From: Zanthoxylum bungeanum
Lineage: Eukaryota > Streptophyta > Magnoliopsida > Sapindales > Rutaceae
Reading direction: 5' to 3'
Length of the DNA stretch: 64,000 nucleotides
Assembly (NCBI GenBank): GCA_019454045.1
Contig: SKCR01023787.1
Coordinates: 1 to 64,000 of the forward strand
The translations under genes and the position numbers were made by a program. The notes under the pieces were generated by a model that worked only from the letters and a program-made list of their open reading frames with translations, was not told the origin of the DNA and did no database searches. Below are positions 24,190 to 35,223 of this stretch, piece by piece (positions within the stretch are counted from its first letter, which is position 1; each line of letters starts with the position of its first letter).

Positions 24190-24327
24190 CTAGACCCTCT
24201 CATCTAAGGACTTAAGAAACGCTCTCATGCGAACCTTCCAATGCAAATATTCTGCGCCATCAAAAAATGGCGGACAATTTAAGGGTTGACTACGCTCCAT
24301 AGCTAATGGGTCAAGGATCGAGTTCAT

Positions 24328-24341
24328 GCTCTGATACCAAT
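24328..24341 (-). promoter_or_regulatory. Primer-binding site of the gag-only element
   Basis: On the minus strand, AATTGGTATCAGAGC follows directly after the LTR end at 24342. It matches the complement of the initiator tRNA-Met 3' end used by plant LTR elements. Confidence 0.85.
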
Positions 24342-24843
24342 TGAAAATTCACGATTATCCTAAGTTCTGACCCTATGCGAAAATACAAACAATAAACAGG
24401 ACAAGTCTTGATTACTGTAACTATGGAATCTCAACAAGCAACCACAATAACCAACAATTAAAATATGCTGCAAATATAAAAACAATAACAATAAATTAAA
24501 GCAGCAAATATAAATCAAACACACAAAATCAACACAATAATTTTGGTGACGAAGTGGAAAACTCTTGCGAGTAAAAAACCACTCCGGGTATAGGCTACCA
24601 CCCGAATCCACTATATAGAGAAAAATTTACAGCGATTGTCAAGACCTATGGTGGCAACTCCACCGACTCAAGTACCTCAATACTGCAAGAACTCAAGGCA
24701 ACTCCTCAAGCCTGCGACCCACGATTTTCTTCAGAACTTCTGAAGTCTCTGAGTAGATTGTATCACCTCTGACGCCGGAACTCCGACTACCAAACTTCCT
24801 CCTAAAGAACTCTGAAGGATTAGGAATTTTGGGTTAAGTTGTG
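24342..24843 (-). repeat. 5' LTR of the gag-only element, truncated to 502 bp
   Basis: It is colinear with 19703-20200 up to 'gttaagttgtg' and then ends abruptly at 24843, so more than half of the LTR is lost. It keeps TATATA (24612-24617), absent from the other copy. The right flank is unrelated to the left flank, so the target duplication cannot be checked. Confidence 0.8.
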
Positions 24844-24999
24844 CCTGCTGGAGATGAAACTATATGATTCCTATAGACCATCATGGCAGCATCATTTTAG
24901 AGTTGCAAATTGCATTTTTTAGCCCCAGCCAACTTTAATTGAATGCAGTTCAGAATGCACCATTTAACCTCCTGATAGAAATTGTTTCTGTCCTTGCAG

Positions 25000-25500
25000 A
25001 TATCAGCCATGCTAAATGTTTCAGCGACAGAAGCAGCCATAATCTATGGGATGGAGCCACTGTGGGGTGCTGGTTTCGCTTGGTTTCTCCTCGGTGAAAG
25101 GTGGGGTACAGCTGGATGGATTGGAGCTACTCTTGTGCTTGGTAACTACTTTAACTTGCCACTTTGATTTTCTCTAGTATTATTAGTTCTAATTACAACA
25201 TGTAAAGATTGAAATCAGCATAAAGCAATCGAGTTAATAGAGTTGTATCAAAATTCAAAATGCCTCGTAGCTTTGTTTAGTAAATGTTGGACTGAAACTT
25301 GTAGACTGCATCTTTTGGTAGGTGGAAGCTTATTGGTGCAGATGTATGGATCTTTGTCCCCGAATAAATCCAAAGAGGCTGAAGAATCTAATAAGAATGG
25401 CAGCCTACTGCTGATTCCAAAAATGGATAAGCAAAAACTGCAAAAGAATCTTTCCACTTCACCGGTTGTTGTTACATCGAAAACAGATATGTTGAAGTGA
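25000..25500 (+). CDS. EamA/DMT-type transporter, last two exons
   Basis: Exon 25000-25141 follows a TTGCAG acceptor and encodes ISAMLNVSATEAAIIYGMEP, then GERWGTAGWIGATLVLG. Exon 25322-25500 continues in phase with GSLLVQMYGSLSPNKSKEAE and ends SKTDMLK-stop. Hydrophobic helices with 'LGERWG...WIGA' mark the C-terminal EamA repeat of plant drug/metabolite-type transporters, some of them plastid proteins. Upstream exons are not seen: the sequence to the left breaks at 24843 into the truncated LTR. An AATAAA (about 25521) is a plausible polyadenylation signal. It is probably a gene fragment. Confidence 0.75.
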
Positions 25501-25604
25501 TTTCTTGATCTTCTGTTTGTAATAAACATTGTATATAATAAGTTAACGATACAAGATTTTTGGTAACGAAATAGAATGTAGTGCAAACCATGGTCTGTAA
25601 AATT

Positions 25605-25790
25605 TTAGGGCCCATTCATATACAATTCCGCTGCCACACCATCTCTTCCGGACTTAAGCGGAGCAGATAAAATTCCCGACTGTCTCAGGCTCTTATAAGA
25701 AAAACACAATCTGGATTCGAACCCAGAACCTCAAAGTTAGATCCTGAGCTCTACACCGCCAAGTCATGTCCATTTGGGACAAATAAATAA
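25605..25790 (-). repeat. tRNA-derived SINE-like sequence
   Basis: On the minus strand a box A-like segment (GGTGTAGAGCTCAGG) and a box B-like GGTTCGAATCC are spaced as in a tRNA-derived SINE. The trailing part (GAGCCTGAGACAGTCGGG) is tRNA-unrelated. A similar 'cccaggctcttacaagaa' occurs near 42173. A functional tRNA is unlikely because no acceptor stem is evident. Confidence 0.55.
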
Positions 25791-26212
25791 ATACAAGAAC
25801 ACATTACAAGGTTTCCATAGAGCTTTTAATCACCTCTAATGGATGCCAAAAGCAAAAGATATTAGCTAGACCCGGCCGGCGGTTTGGTTCCGGTTCGTAA
25901 CCGAACCGACTGGTTTCCGGTTCCACAAGTGTGGAACCGGAACCTTGAACCGAACCGGAACCGACCGGTTTGGTTCATGTTCCGGTTTTGTTCGAACCTT
26001 TTTTTTAAAAAAAAAAAATTTCGAAAATAAATTAAAATAAATGAGATTAATTTAATAAATAAATAAAATTATTACATTGAAGAGCTTGAGCTTAAATTTT
26101 TAAAAATTTAAGTTGCCTACGTATCCTCCAGGGGTGAGAGGAATCAAAGCTCACGTAGTTCCATTATAATTTTAAGATATTTCCCCTTTGTAAATTTACA
26201 ATTTTATAATTA

Positions 26213-26887
26213 TCAATCATCATTATCAGTTGATCCTTCAGCTCCGGTTCCGCTTGCACTTGTTGTTGCAGATGCATTATCGAACAAATCTTCAAAATCA
26301 TCGGGGGCATCTTCTTGTTGTCTCATATCAGCTCGAGTCAAATCATCCACACAAGTTGTTGCTTCTAGAGTGCTTGGATGTAATGAAAATCGTCTAGCTT
26401 CCAATATATTGCCTCCCAAGCTGAAGGCTTGCTCAACCGCAACGGTGGAAATAAGTGCTGCCAATATCTCTTTAACAATAATTGTTAAAACATGATATAT
26501 ATTTTGATGTCGGTTCCACCAGTCAAGGATTTTAAAATTTTTACTAACTAAATTTTCAGTAGGAAACTCAAAATTTGTAGATAAATAATTATCTAATTCG
26601 GGGTTATTAGTTGTCGTATCCCTAGTTTTTTTATTTCGTTGCAATAACCAACGATCCCCTGCGCTAAGTCTTGTTTGAATTACCGGTTCGCTACTACTAG
26701 ATTCACCTAATGTTCCTAAGTTATATCTTACAATATAATCATTAAATAACTCAATTAAATTATTTCTTAATTTCGTCATTATTCTTGTAATATCAATTTC
26801 ATCTAATATTCCTAAATAACCACAGTAAGCTTGTAAAGCACCATTCAAACCTTCTAATTTAAATCTAGGATAAAAAAACAGCAGCAA
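26213..26887 (-). pseudogene. hAT transposase C-terminal part with dimerisation domain
   Basis: The 224-aa frame contains LDWWNRHQNIYHVL, then ISTVAVEQAFSLGGNILEAR, the conserved hAT C-terminal dimerisation region, and an acidic tail. Upstream reading continues toward 27578 with several stops (a 'GFDNASANTA' region, then 'ENEQSFVK'), so the full transposase is not encoded intact. Confidence 0.85.
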
Positions 26888-27119
26888 TAAGATAAAGTAA
26901 ATGAATGTCTCTAAAATAATTCAATCATTTTACCTTCACAACAATAATGGCTTCTAACAAAACAATATAATTAGGATCGCTACTTTTAGAATGTTTATCA
27001 AAAGCACCAACAATATTCAAACTTTCAAGAAGAAATAAATGTGCTATTGGATAATAAACACCGCTAAAAGTTAAAGTAGCTTCATTAAAAACTTTTAAAA
27101 TATCTAAAATGTTTTCACA

Positions 27120-28058
27120 AATATCTCATTAACTAGGATAAAGTGTGACATTTTGAACATGTTGAGAAAAAAAAACTACATAATGCATTTTTGTATTGAA
27201 ATGCTTGACATAAAAGAAAATAAGTTGAATTCCAACGTGTTGGAACATCTCTTGAAAATTTAATCGGTTTAATACCATTTATTTTACAAAACTTTGTTCA
27301 TTCTCTCATAACTTGAGAATATGACCAAATACAATTAAGTGCCATTTTAATAGGATCAAGGAAATGTGATAATAATTTTAGACCGTCTTGAACACATAAG
27401 TGAAGGACATGACATGTACAACAAATATGAAAAAAGCGACCCCCTAAATTTGGTTGACATAAGGATTTTAAATCATTGATGATGCAGTATTTGCAGATGC
27501 ATTATCAAATCCAATTGTTAAAATTTTATCTACTAAACCATATTCATCAAAAATTACCTTCATCATTCTATAAATATTTTATGCAATATGTTGGTCATCA
27601 AAAACTCTAAAAGCAATAAGTCGTTTTTGCATGGTAAATGATGCATCAATCCAATGACAAGTCACACCCATGTATGAGTGTGTTTTCCAATGGTCACACA
27701 AAGTATCAGAATATATAGAAATACGACATTTCATCTCTTTAAATATTTCATTTAAAATAATTTTACCATATTTATATAATTTAAAAATATGATGTTTTGT
27801 TGTGTTTCGAGTCATTCTACATGCAGAAGGATTTAAAGCATTATGCACGTAATTAGTAAAATGAAGTTGTTCACCAAAGCTTAAAGAAAGATGTGACATA
27901 CAAGTTAATTTCGCAAATTCTTCTCTATTTTTTGCATCAGAATATTTAAATAAATCTACAGCACTCGTACCTCTACTAGATGATGCGTACCTGGCCATTT
28001 GAGTTTGCGTCGTATCAATTCCAAGTTCAACCGGATGATGTCTTTCCAGGTGCTTGAT
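27120..28058 (-). pseudogene. hAT transposase middle part, degenerate
   Basis: From 28058 the frame reads IKHLERHHPVELGIDTTQTQ, the second half of a BED zinc finger. It continues through CRMTRNTTKHHIFKLYKYGK and YSDTLCDHWKTHSYMGVTCH to 27579. Further down, recognisable pieces appear in shifting frames. The N-terminal half of the finger is at 37677-37870, on the other side of the copia insertion. Confidence 0.8.
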
Positions 28059-28063
28059 CATAT

Positions 28064-30502
28064 TGAATGGGTTTTTTAGGGGCTAAATCTGGTAACGCAG
28101 CGGAAGCGGTGGAAAATCAAATTTTCCGATTTCAAAAATTTTCTCGGATTAATCAAATAAACATATTATTAATTATCCAATAATCAAATAAACATATTTA
28201 TTTAATTATCCAATAATCAAATTATGAAATAAAATTCAATAAATTAAATTTAAGTGAATTTACCGAATTGCCCTTACACTTGGTATTTTGTTCATTTTAG
28301 TCCGAAATTGATCAAATCAATTTTGAATGATTCTAAATCATTTCTAAGATGAACTTAGCATGTTCAAAACATCAAAACACAAAGGGCAACATAAAATCCC
28401 AAAATTCCAAGTTTGGCCGAGAGCCTCACTAAAGGGGGGTTTGTGCATTTTGTGATTTCATGCTTCAAAACACATCAAGATGTAATCCAATCAACATGAA
28501 AATTTATATGCATCATATACACATCCTTATACACAACATAAATGAAAAGCCCCAAATTTGGAAGAGGTTTTAAACCCTAATTTTTCAAATTATTCAAATT
28601 GAACAAATTAGACCAAATTGGTTAAATCAATTACTTCAATCATGTTTCTTTCATCCAACCAAAGTCTCAACACAATGAAACAACTCAAGATCAAATCTAA
28701 GTCATTTAAGAGTGGGTCAACAACTCTAGATTAGCAACAAAGTTTCCAAAACCATAAAAGAATACTTATAACTACACTAGTCACAAGCTTCCTCCATTAT
28801 ACATGCTCAACACTTTCACCAAACATTTATCCATCAAAAACACAAAGAATAAAGAATAGAAAAACTCAAGAACATCACAAGATGTTACCCACAACAAGAG
28901 GAACAAATTACTCTCTAATGGAAGGTTGGAAATACTTACTATTTTCCAAGCTTTTCTTGATTTTCCTTTCTTTTCTCTCTACCTTTCTTTGTTTTCTTTA
29001 ATGGAGTTTAGGTTAGAAAGTGTATTAGGTTAGATACCAAATGAAAAAAAAAACAATATATACTTGTTGAAAAATAAACCCTTGGCCGAAATTCAACAAG
29101 CATATACAAGATTAGTAATTTCAATTTCATTTGATAATAATTTGATCAACTTGATAAATATCTAATAAACACTTTATAGATATTTTAATTAAGTCAACAA
29201 AGGCAACTTAGCCATTTAATTCAAATATCCAAATGTTAAGATATTTATATTTTAATTAATTTAATCATTTAACAATTAAATAATTAATAATTAATTAAAT
29301 AAATATATTAAATATATGTATAATATTTACATTAAATATCAAATACATATATTCATTTAGGATATTAGTCAAATATCTCAATTTGACTATTAATTAATGT
29401 GTATTTAAATTAATCAAGTATTAAATGTAAATACACAATAATTAAGCAAATGACTATCGGGTCCCTTTAGCATGTATTTTACGTTTAACCTTTAAACGAC
29501 TTTATAAATAATCAATATTATTTATGAATGTTGCTCTAGTGCTCTACGAGTATATTTCATTATTGAGACTCTCTAGATTCAGGTATATCCGTTACGAAAT
29601 CCAATTTCGTGTCCATAATTTATCCACCCGTAAATTATGACGATCACGGATAATCTCGTTGAATCATACAGGTCGAGGTCATGGAAAATGTATAATTCCT
29701 CCGTTTCAGGTATCCGGATATATCCCAGAGATATAGATGTAAACGTCAAATCTCTATGGGGGTTATCCAGTCGACTATTCTATTAGCAATCTCAAAAAGA
29801 ATGTTTAGAACTAGCTTCTAAACTTTACCACGGGCCCATGGTTTTTATCTGATTGCTAATCATATGGACTACCTATGCTCTGGTACACAGAACTGACGGA
29901 TCCTATCTTGATACACATAGGACACCATGAGGATCTATCTACACCCAACGAGCAGGCGGATGTCTGATCTAAATAGATCGGTGACGTGACTGCCATCTAA
30001 GTGTAGAAGATGTCTCATGTGCCCACAATGGCATCTCAAGTCTAAGAATCACAAGTGCTACTCAACCCGAGAAGATTCTTATTGACGTTAGTGTACCATC
30101 CATTAAGAATCATCGGTGAGCCGTTTAGTGTTTATCCGCTATAAACACCCACACGTCTATACTAGTCTCCAAGACTAATGGTTCATTGAGAAACCATTGG
30201 AATCCTATATTCCAGTATACGACATGTACCGGTCTCAGCGGGTTTACTTTACTGACCAAGTAGTGTAAACCTTGACCAGGAACTGTCTGAGAATGACAAC
30301 GTCATGATACTACTCAATGTCAGTTGCGACGCTTTTACAACAGTACCATGACTAATCATTCTAAGGTCATTACGTCTTTACCATTTTAAAAGATACATTA
30401 TATTATAGAAACTGCATATATTATTCATAATAATAATGTTTTACAGAAGTATTCATAAAGAAATACAACCGGGAATTGGCGCTCTGAGAACCAACCCCAA
30501 CA
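28064..30502 (-). repeat. Copia A 3' LTR, 2,439 bp
   Basis: It begins TGAATGGGTT and ends CCAACCCCAACA in plus orientation; the element's own LTR starts TGTTGGGGTTGG. The host 5-mer CATAT precedes it (28059-28063) and also follows the other LTR. The minus-strand polypurine tract AAGTGGGAGATTTT abuts it at 30503. The length is unusually large for a copia LTR. The block at 29480-29648 contains several hairpins conserved in related LTRs. Confidence 0.93.
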
Positions 30503-30518
30503 AAATCTCCCACTTGCT

Positions 30519-32159
30519 CTAGTGCCAATAACGATTGTATCTAATACCCATCGACTCCACGTGTTTATCAAACAACTTCGGAGGTATGGCCTTCGTCAGC
30601 GGGTCTGCTACATTATCTTCACTCGGTACCTTGCACATGACAATATCCCCTCGCGATACAATCTCTCGAATGATGTGGTACTTGCGTTCCACATGCTTCG
30701 ACTTCTGATGCGCCCTCGGTTCCTTTACTTGCGCAATGGCTCCAGTATTATCACAGTATAACGGAATCGCATTCTCGATACTTGGGACAACTCCCAATTC
30801 CGTGATAAAGTTCTTTATCCACACAGCCTATTTTGCAGCTTCAGAAGCTGAAATATATTCCGCCTCAGTGGTGGAATCTGCTGTTGATCCCTGTTTGGAA
30901 CTCTTCCAACAAATTGCACCTCCGTTAAGGGTAAATACGAATCCAGATGTAGACTTTCTATCATCGGGATCTGATTGGAAATCAGAATCCGTATACCCGT
31001 TAACTTGCAGTTTGTTTCCTCCATAAATTATCAACTTATCCTTAGTACCTTTAAGATACTTGAGGATATGTTTAATGGCCATCCAATGGTCATTATCTGG
31101 ATTGGACTGATACCGACTAGTTACGCTAACAGCGAAACTGATATCAGGCCTCGTACATAACATGGCATACATTATGCTACCCAAACACAAAGCATAAGGT
31201 TGGTTAGACATTCTAACCTTCTCATCTTCTGTTTGTGGACTCATCTTCTTAGAAAGATGAATCTCATGTCTGAACGGTATGTTTGCTGTCTTACAGTTAC
31301 CAAAATTATACCGTTCTAAGATCTTATCTATGTACGTTGATTGGGATAACCCAATCAGCCTCCTTTGTCTATCTCTATAGAGTTTTATCCCTAAAACATA
31401 GGAAGCTTCTCCCGGGTCCTTCATGGAGAAATTCTTACAGAGGTACGCTTTTACGCCTTGTAACATACCTAAACCATTCCCAATGATTAGGATATCATCA
31501 ACATATAGGACTAAAAATACGACCATGCTCCCAATGGCCTTCTGATACACACAGGATTCTTCTGAATTCTTGAGAAAGCCAGATGATCTAATAATCTCGT
31601 CGAATCGAAGATTCCAACTTCATGAAGCTTGTTTAAGTCCATAAATGGACTTCTTAAGCTTACATACCATGCCCGAGTTTTTGCTGGACGCAAAACCTTC
31701 CGGCTGTTCCATATAGATTTCTTCATCAAGAAATCCATTTAGAAAAGCCGTTTTGAAATCCATTTGCCAAATCTCGTAGTCATGATACGCAGCTATAGAA
31801 AGCAAAATCCGAATAGACTTAAGCATTTCCACTGGTGAAAAAGTTTCATCGTAGTCGACGCCAGGTCGCTGCGTGTAACCTTTTGCAACCAGTCGGGCCT
31901 TGTAAGTTTCAACCTTACCGTCAAGCCTGCGCTTCCTCTTGTAAACCCATTTACAACCGATAGTAACAATTCCTTCGTGAAGCGGAACCAAGTCCCAAAC
32001 TTGATTCTCATGCATTGAGTCTATCTCGGATTTCATGGCACTTTGCCATTTCACGGAGTCGATGTCCAACATCGATTCTCTATAGGTGAAATGATTTGTC
32101 TCTTCAACTAAGAGAACATCCAGACTCTTTTCTTGTATCAAATACAAGCGTTCAGGAGG
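30519..32159 (-). pseudogene. Copia A reverse transcriptase and RNase H
   Basis: The 32147-31620 frame holds the RT N-terminal part (WQSAMKSEIDSMHENQVWDL, GCKWVYKRKR, ARLVAKGYTQRPGVDYDETF, MDFKTAFLNG). A stop follows YGLKQAS, then the frame continues with LYVDDILIIG, intact for the catalytic YVDD. RNase H residues are visible in GYTDSDFQSDPDDRKSTSGF, TEAEYISASEAAK and LYCDNTGAIAQ. A second stop lies before AVWIKNF. It ends in ...IRYNRYWH. The stops make it non-functional as it stands. Confidence 0.9.
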
Positions 32160-32209
32160 TCTAGATACCCTTTCGGACCTACGGAGTGTGTGTGTTGAAG
32201 GTCCTTCAT

Positions 32210-33334
32210 CTACTTGAACTTCAGGTTCCTCCGTTGGTTCGTTGTTTTCAGGTTGGACTTCATCAAGCTCAACTGTCTATGATTACCACCATCTGACAAA
32301 AATTCTACTTCTAGAAATTTTGTGAAGCGAGCTACGAACACATTTCGATGCTCTGTATCATAGAATAGATATCCCCTCGTATTCGAATGATATCTAACAA
32401 ACCTAAACTTTTGCCCTCGAGGCGAAAGCTTATCTTGCTGAGTCACCCTGACATAGGCAGGACAATCCCAAACCTTAATATAATTAAGATTTGGTCTCCT
32501 ACCGAAGCATATCTGATACGGAGTCGTAGGAACAGCTTTTGAAGGAATCTTGTTCAAAAGATGTGCAACTGTTAAAAGAGAAAAGCCCTATAAATAATAG
32601 GGCAAATCTGTGAAACTCAACATTGATCAAACCATATCCAATAAAGTCTGATTTCTCCTCTCAGACACTCCATTGTGCTGTGGAGTACCTGGAGGAGTAT
32701 ATTGAGCGAGAATCCCATTCTCCTTAATATAATCCATGAACTCACCACTCATATATTCGAAGCTTCGATCAGATCGAAGGCATTTAATATATTGACCAGT
32801 TTATTTTTCTACTTCATTTCAGAACTCTTTGAACTTTTCAAAGGTTTCCGATTTATGTCGCATCAAATAGACATAACCGTACCGTGACAAATCATCGGTA
32901 AAGGTAATGAAGTACGAATAACCATTGTGAGCAGTCTGACTTAGTGGACCACATACATCAGAATGTACGAGTTCCAGTAAGTTAGTGGCGCGGTGTCCAA
33001 CACCAGAAAATGGGGCTTTGGTCATCTTACCCTGAATACAAGATTCACAAGTTGGATAGGATTCAATGGTAAGATCTGGTATCAAACCATTCCTAACCAA
33101 TTGGGTAAGGCGTTTAACGCCAATGTGACCAAGCCGCATATGACAAAGTTCAGTATCATTAATTACAGGTAAACTATGTTTATTAACTCCAGTATTTAAA
33201 ATATCTTTTGAAGTTTGCAATGTGTAATGACCATGCTGGTTTGGACAACAAAGGATCTGAATATTATTTCTATCATATAAATATAAAGAACTGTTTTTAA
33301 TATTAATACAAAAGCCTTCTGTATCCCAATACAA
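32210..33334 (-). pseudogene. Copia A GAG-pre-integrase and integrase
   Basis: The 33334-32819 frame carries the HHCC-type zinc region (CHMRLGHIGVKRL ... CESCIQGKM) and the first catalytic aspartate (LVHSDVCGPLS). The next part, with the 'GTPQHNGVSERRN'-type motif, lies in a frame broken by stops around 32560-32800. The 32557-32210 frame gives the C-terminal part (PYQICFGRRPNLNYIKVWDC). Confidence 0.85.
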
Positions 33335-33479
33335 AAAGTGATATAATATTAGCTACACATCCTGGTACAAAATGACATTCATTTAACAAAATTTCTCATT
33401 CGTAATGAGATCTCGCATACTCCCACTGCAACTGCATCCAAAGAGTCTCCACTCCCGAATCGCAACTGCATCTCTCCGG

Positions 33480-33741
33480 GCTTCAGCCAGCTACTTTCCT
33501 TCAGCACCTGCAACGAATTGCAAATGTGAATGGGACAAGCAGAATCTAAAATCTAGCTGGATGTAACGGCTTCACAAGCCAAAGATAAATTAATAACTGG
33601 AAAAATAAATGTACCTGATGTAGATGCTCTATCTCTCCTCAGCTGGGCGATGTAATCAGGACAGTTCCTTTTCCAATGCCCGACTTTGCCGCAGTGGTGG
33701 CATTTGTCTTCAGAAGCCCTCTTAGGCTTAGCTATCGTTGC
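33480..33741 (-). pseudogene. Copia A zinc knuckle and protease start
   Basis: Below the stop after GFGPQQ, the same frame continues ATIAKPKRASEDKCHHCGKV and GHWKRNCPDY, a CCHC knuckle. A TAG then stands immediately before ILDSACPIHICNSL, the copia protease DS(G/A) motif with its catalytic D. The related element B has a TGA at the same point. Confidence 0.75.
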
Positions 33742-34464
33742 CTATTGTTGAGGACCGAAACCCTTCTTCTTCTTCCATTTCTTCTTCTTTCCCTTTGACC
33801 ATGTCTGGGAAGAAGCAGAGAGAGAAGTAGGTCTCGGAGGGCGATTCGGTACTCCATTCTTGAGGTCCTCTTCCGCCGTGAGCAACATCCTATGTAGCTC
33901 TTGGTAGGTACAGACAGTCCAATTCATGTTGAAGTACATCACGAACTGGCGATATGAAGCTGGAAGTGAACCAAGAATGACACTCCTACCGAGAATGTCA
34001 TTCAAGATGAGATTATGTTGCCTTAATTGATCGATCAAATCGATCATCTGAAGAACATGTGGGCTAACATTTTGCCCCTCATCCAGACGCGCATGGAACA
34101 GTTCCATTGCGACTTTGTGAACGATCACTTGTTCTTGGTTCTCAATCGATTGTCTCAATCGCGTCATCATACTATATGAATCTAGCATACCATAGTATTG
34201 TTTCTTGAGTTTCGGAGACAGTGAACTAAGGATGTACGATTTAACCCTTAAATCATCATCCTTCCAAGTTTCGAAAACTTGGTGTTCCTCCTCCGTAGCG
34301 TCCGCACCCACAGCAAGGGGTAACGGACCCTCAAGAACATATCCCAGCTTTTCAGAATCGAGGACAATCCTCAAATCCAATTCCCAATCAGTGAAGTTCT
34401 CAGCGCCTTTAAGTTTGTTCGCATCAAGTATACGCGCAAACTGATTTGTGGATTGTGCCGCCAT
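33742..34464 (-). CDS. Copia A Gag (UBN2 type), 240 aa
   Basis: It starts MAAQSTNQFARILDANKL and contains NFTDWELDLRIVLDSEKL, VAMELFHARLDEGQNVSP, MIDLIDQLRQHNLI and FVMYFNMNW, the usual plant copia Gag blocks. A lysine-rich tail (KGKKKKWKKKK) leads to a TAG at the knuckle junction. It would be the capsid-forming protein. The start is the first ATG after a 0.74-kb leader and aligns with the start in element B. Confidence 0.85.
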   Translation of the reverse strand: MAAQSTNQFARILDANKLKGAENFTDWELDLRIVLDSEKLGYVLEGPLPLAVGADATEEEHQVFETWKDDDLRVKSYILSSLSPKLKKQYYGMLDSYSMMTRLRQSIENQEQVIVHKVAMELFHARLDEGQNVSPHVLQMIDLIDQLRQHNLILNDILGRSVILGSLPASYRQFVMYFNMNWTVCTYQELHRMLLTAEEDLKNGVPNRPPRPTSLSASSQTWSKGKKKKWKKKKGFGPQQ

Positions 34465-35208
34465 CGTAAATCTATCATATAGATCACGAAAAACGGTTAA
34501 CAGAAATTAAGCAGTTTCATATAATATCATAAGCATAAACTAGATCATGGATTTTTAATCTAAAATGCCCCTCCAATAAATCATGCAATACTGTAATCCC
34601 CAAACAGAATACAAAGATTTAATAATTAAATTAAATACAAATAGTGAAAAGTGGATCTCGTGAATATATTTCAGCTCACAGCAGAGGCACGGTCTCGCCT
34701 ACGTATATTCATCAGGTAGACAACTCATTTGTCAATCACTCAATAGTGACTCATGGGTTTCCGGTCCTGGTCGTTTCTCATTGTCGCTGCGAAGGCAGGC
34801 CCACAAGGAGACGTACCAAGGTTAAACTCGTCAATGATAAACTCAAGTTACTTACGTAATCCTAACAGCTAGGGCACGTTCAGAACTCCGCTTTCGCTTG
34901 AATTTATCTAGTATCTGATATACATCCGATATAAATAAATCTCTATCGGCTACACCCTCACAACAGAGGCACGGTCTCGGATGTAGTCACAGAGAAGTAT
35001 TCATAAACCGTATTGACAAGACGGACCACATAACATGCACAAATACATAATTACATTAAAACCTTATTAATCAGGGATTCCCGCTAAATGTCATACACCC
35101 TAAATCTAATCAAATTAGATTCTAATAAGCATGTATAAAGTCAAGAAAACATGATTAAACATTAATTTAATGAAGGCTAATCATTTTAGGGGGCCTAGAA
35201 TCAGACTC
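34465..35208 (-). promoter_or_regulatory. Copia A leader with hairpin motifs
   Basis: This untranslated leader between PBS and gag includes a hairpin at 34860-34885 (minus strand: TTCTGA paired with TTAGGA, apex containing ACGTGCCCTAG). It matches a hairpin in the leader of element B. Two other 'ACCGTGCC' sites (about 34685 and 34967) sit between complementary arms (for example TGAATATA with TATATTCA). Confidence 0.55.
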
Positions 35209-35223
35209 GCTCTGATACCATTT
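35209..35223 (-). promoter_or_regulatory. Copia A primer-binding site
   Basis: The minus strand reads AAAATGGTATCAGAGC directly after the LTR end at 35224, a match to the initiator tRNA-Met primer. Confidence 0.9.

Noticed and set aside
25690..25770. Possible minus-strand tRNA
   Set aside because: Box B is good, but the rest continues into tRNA-unrelated SINE sequence and no full cloverleaf is visible.
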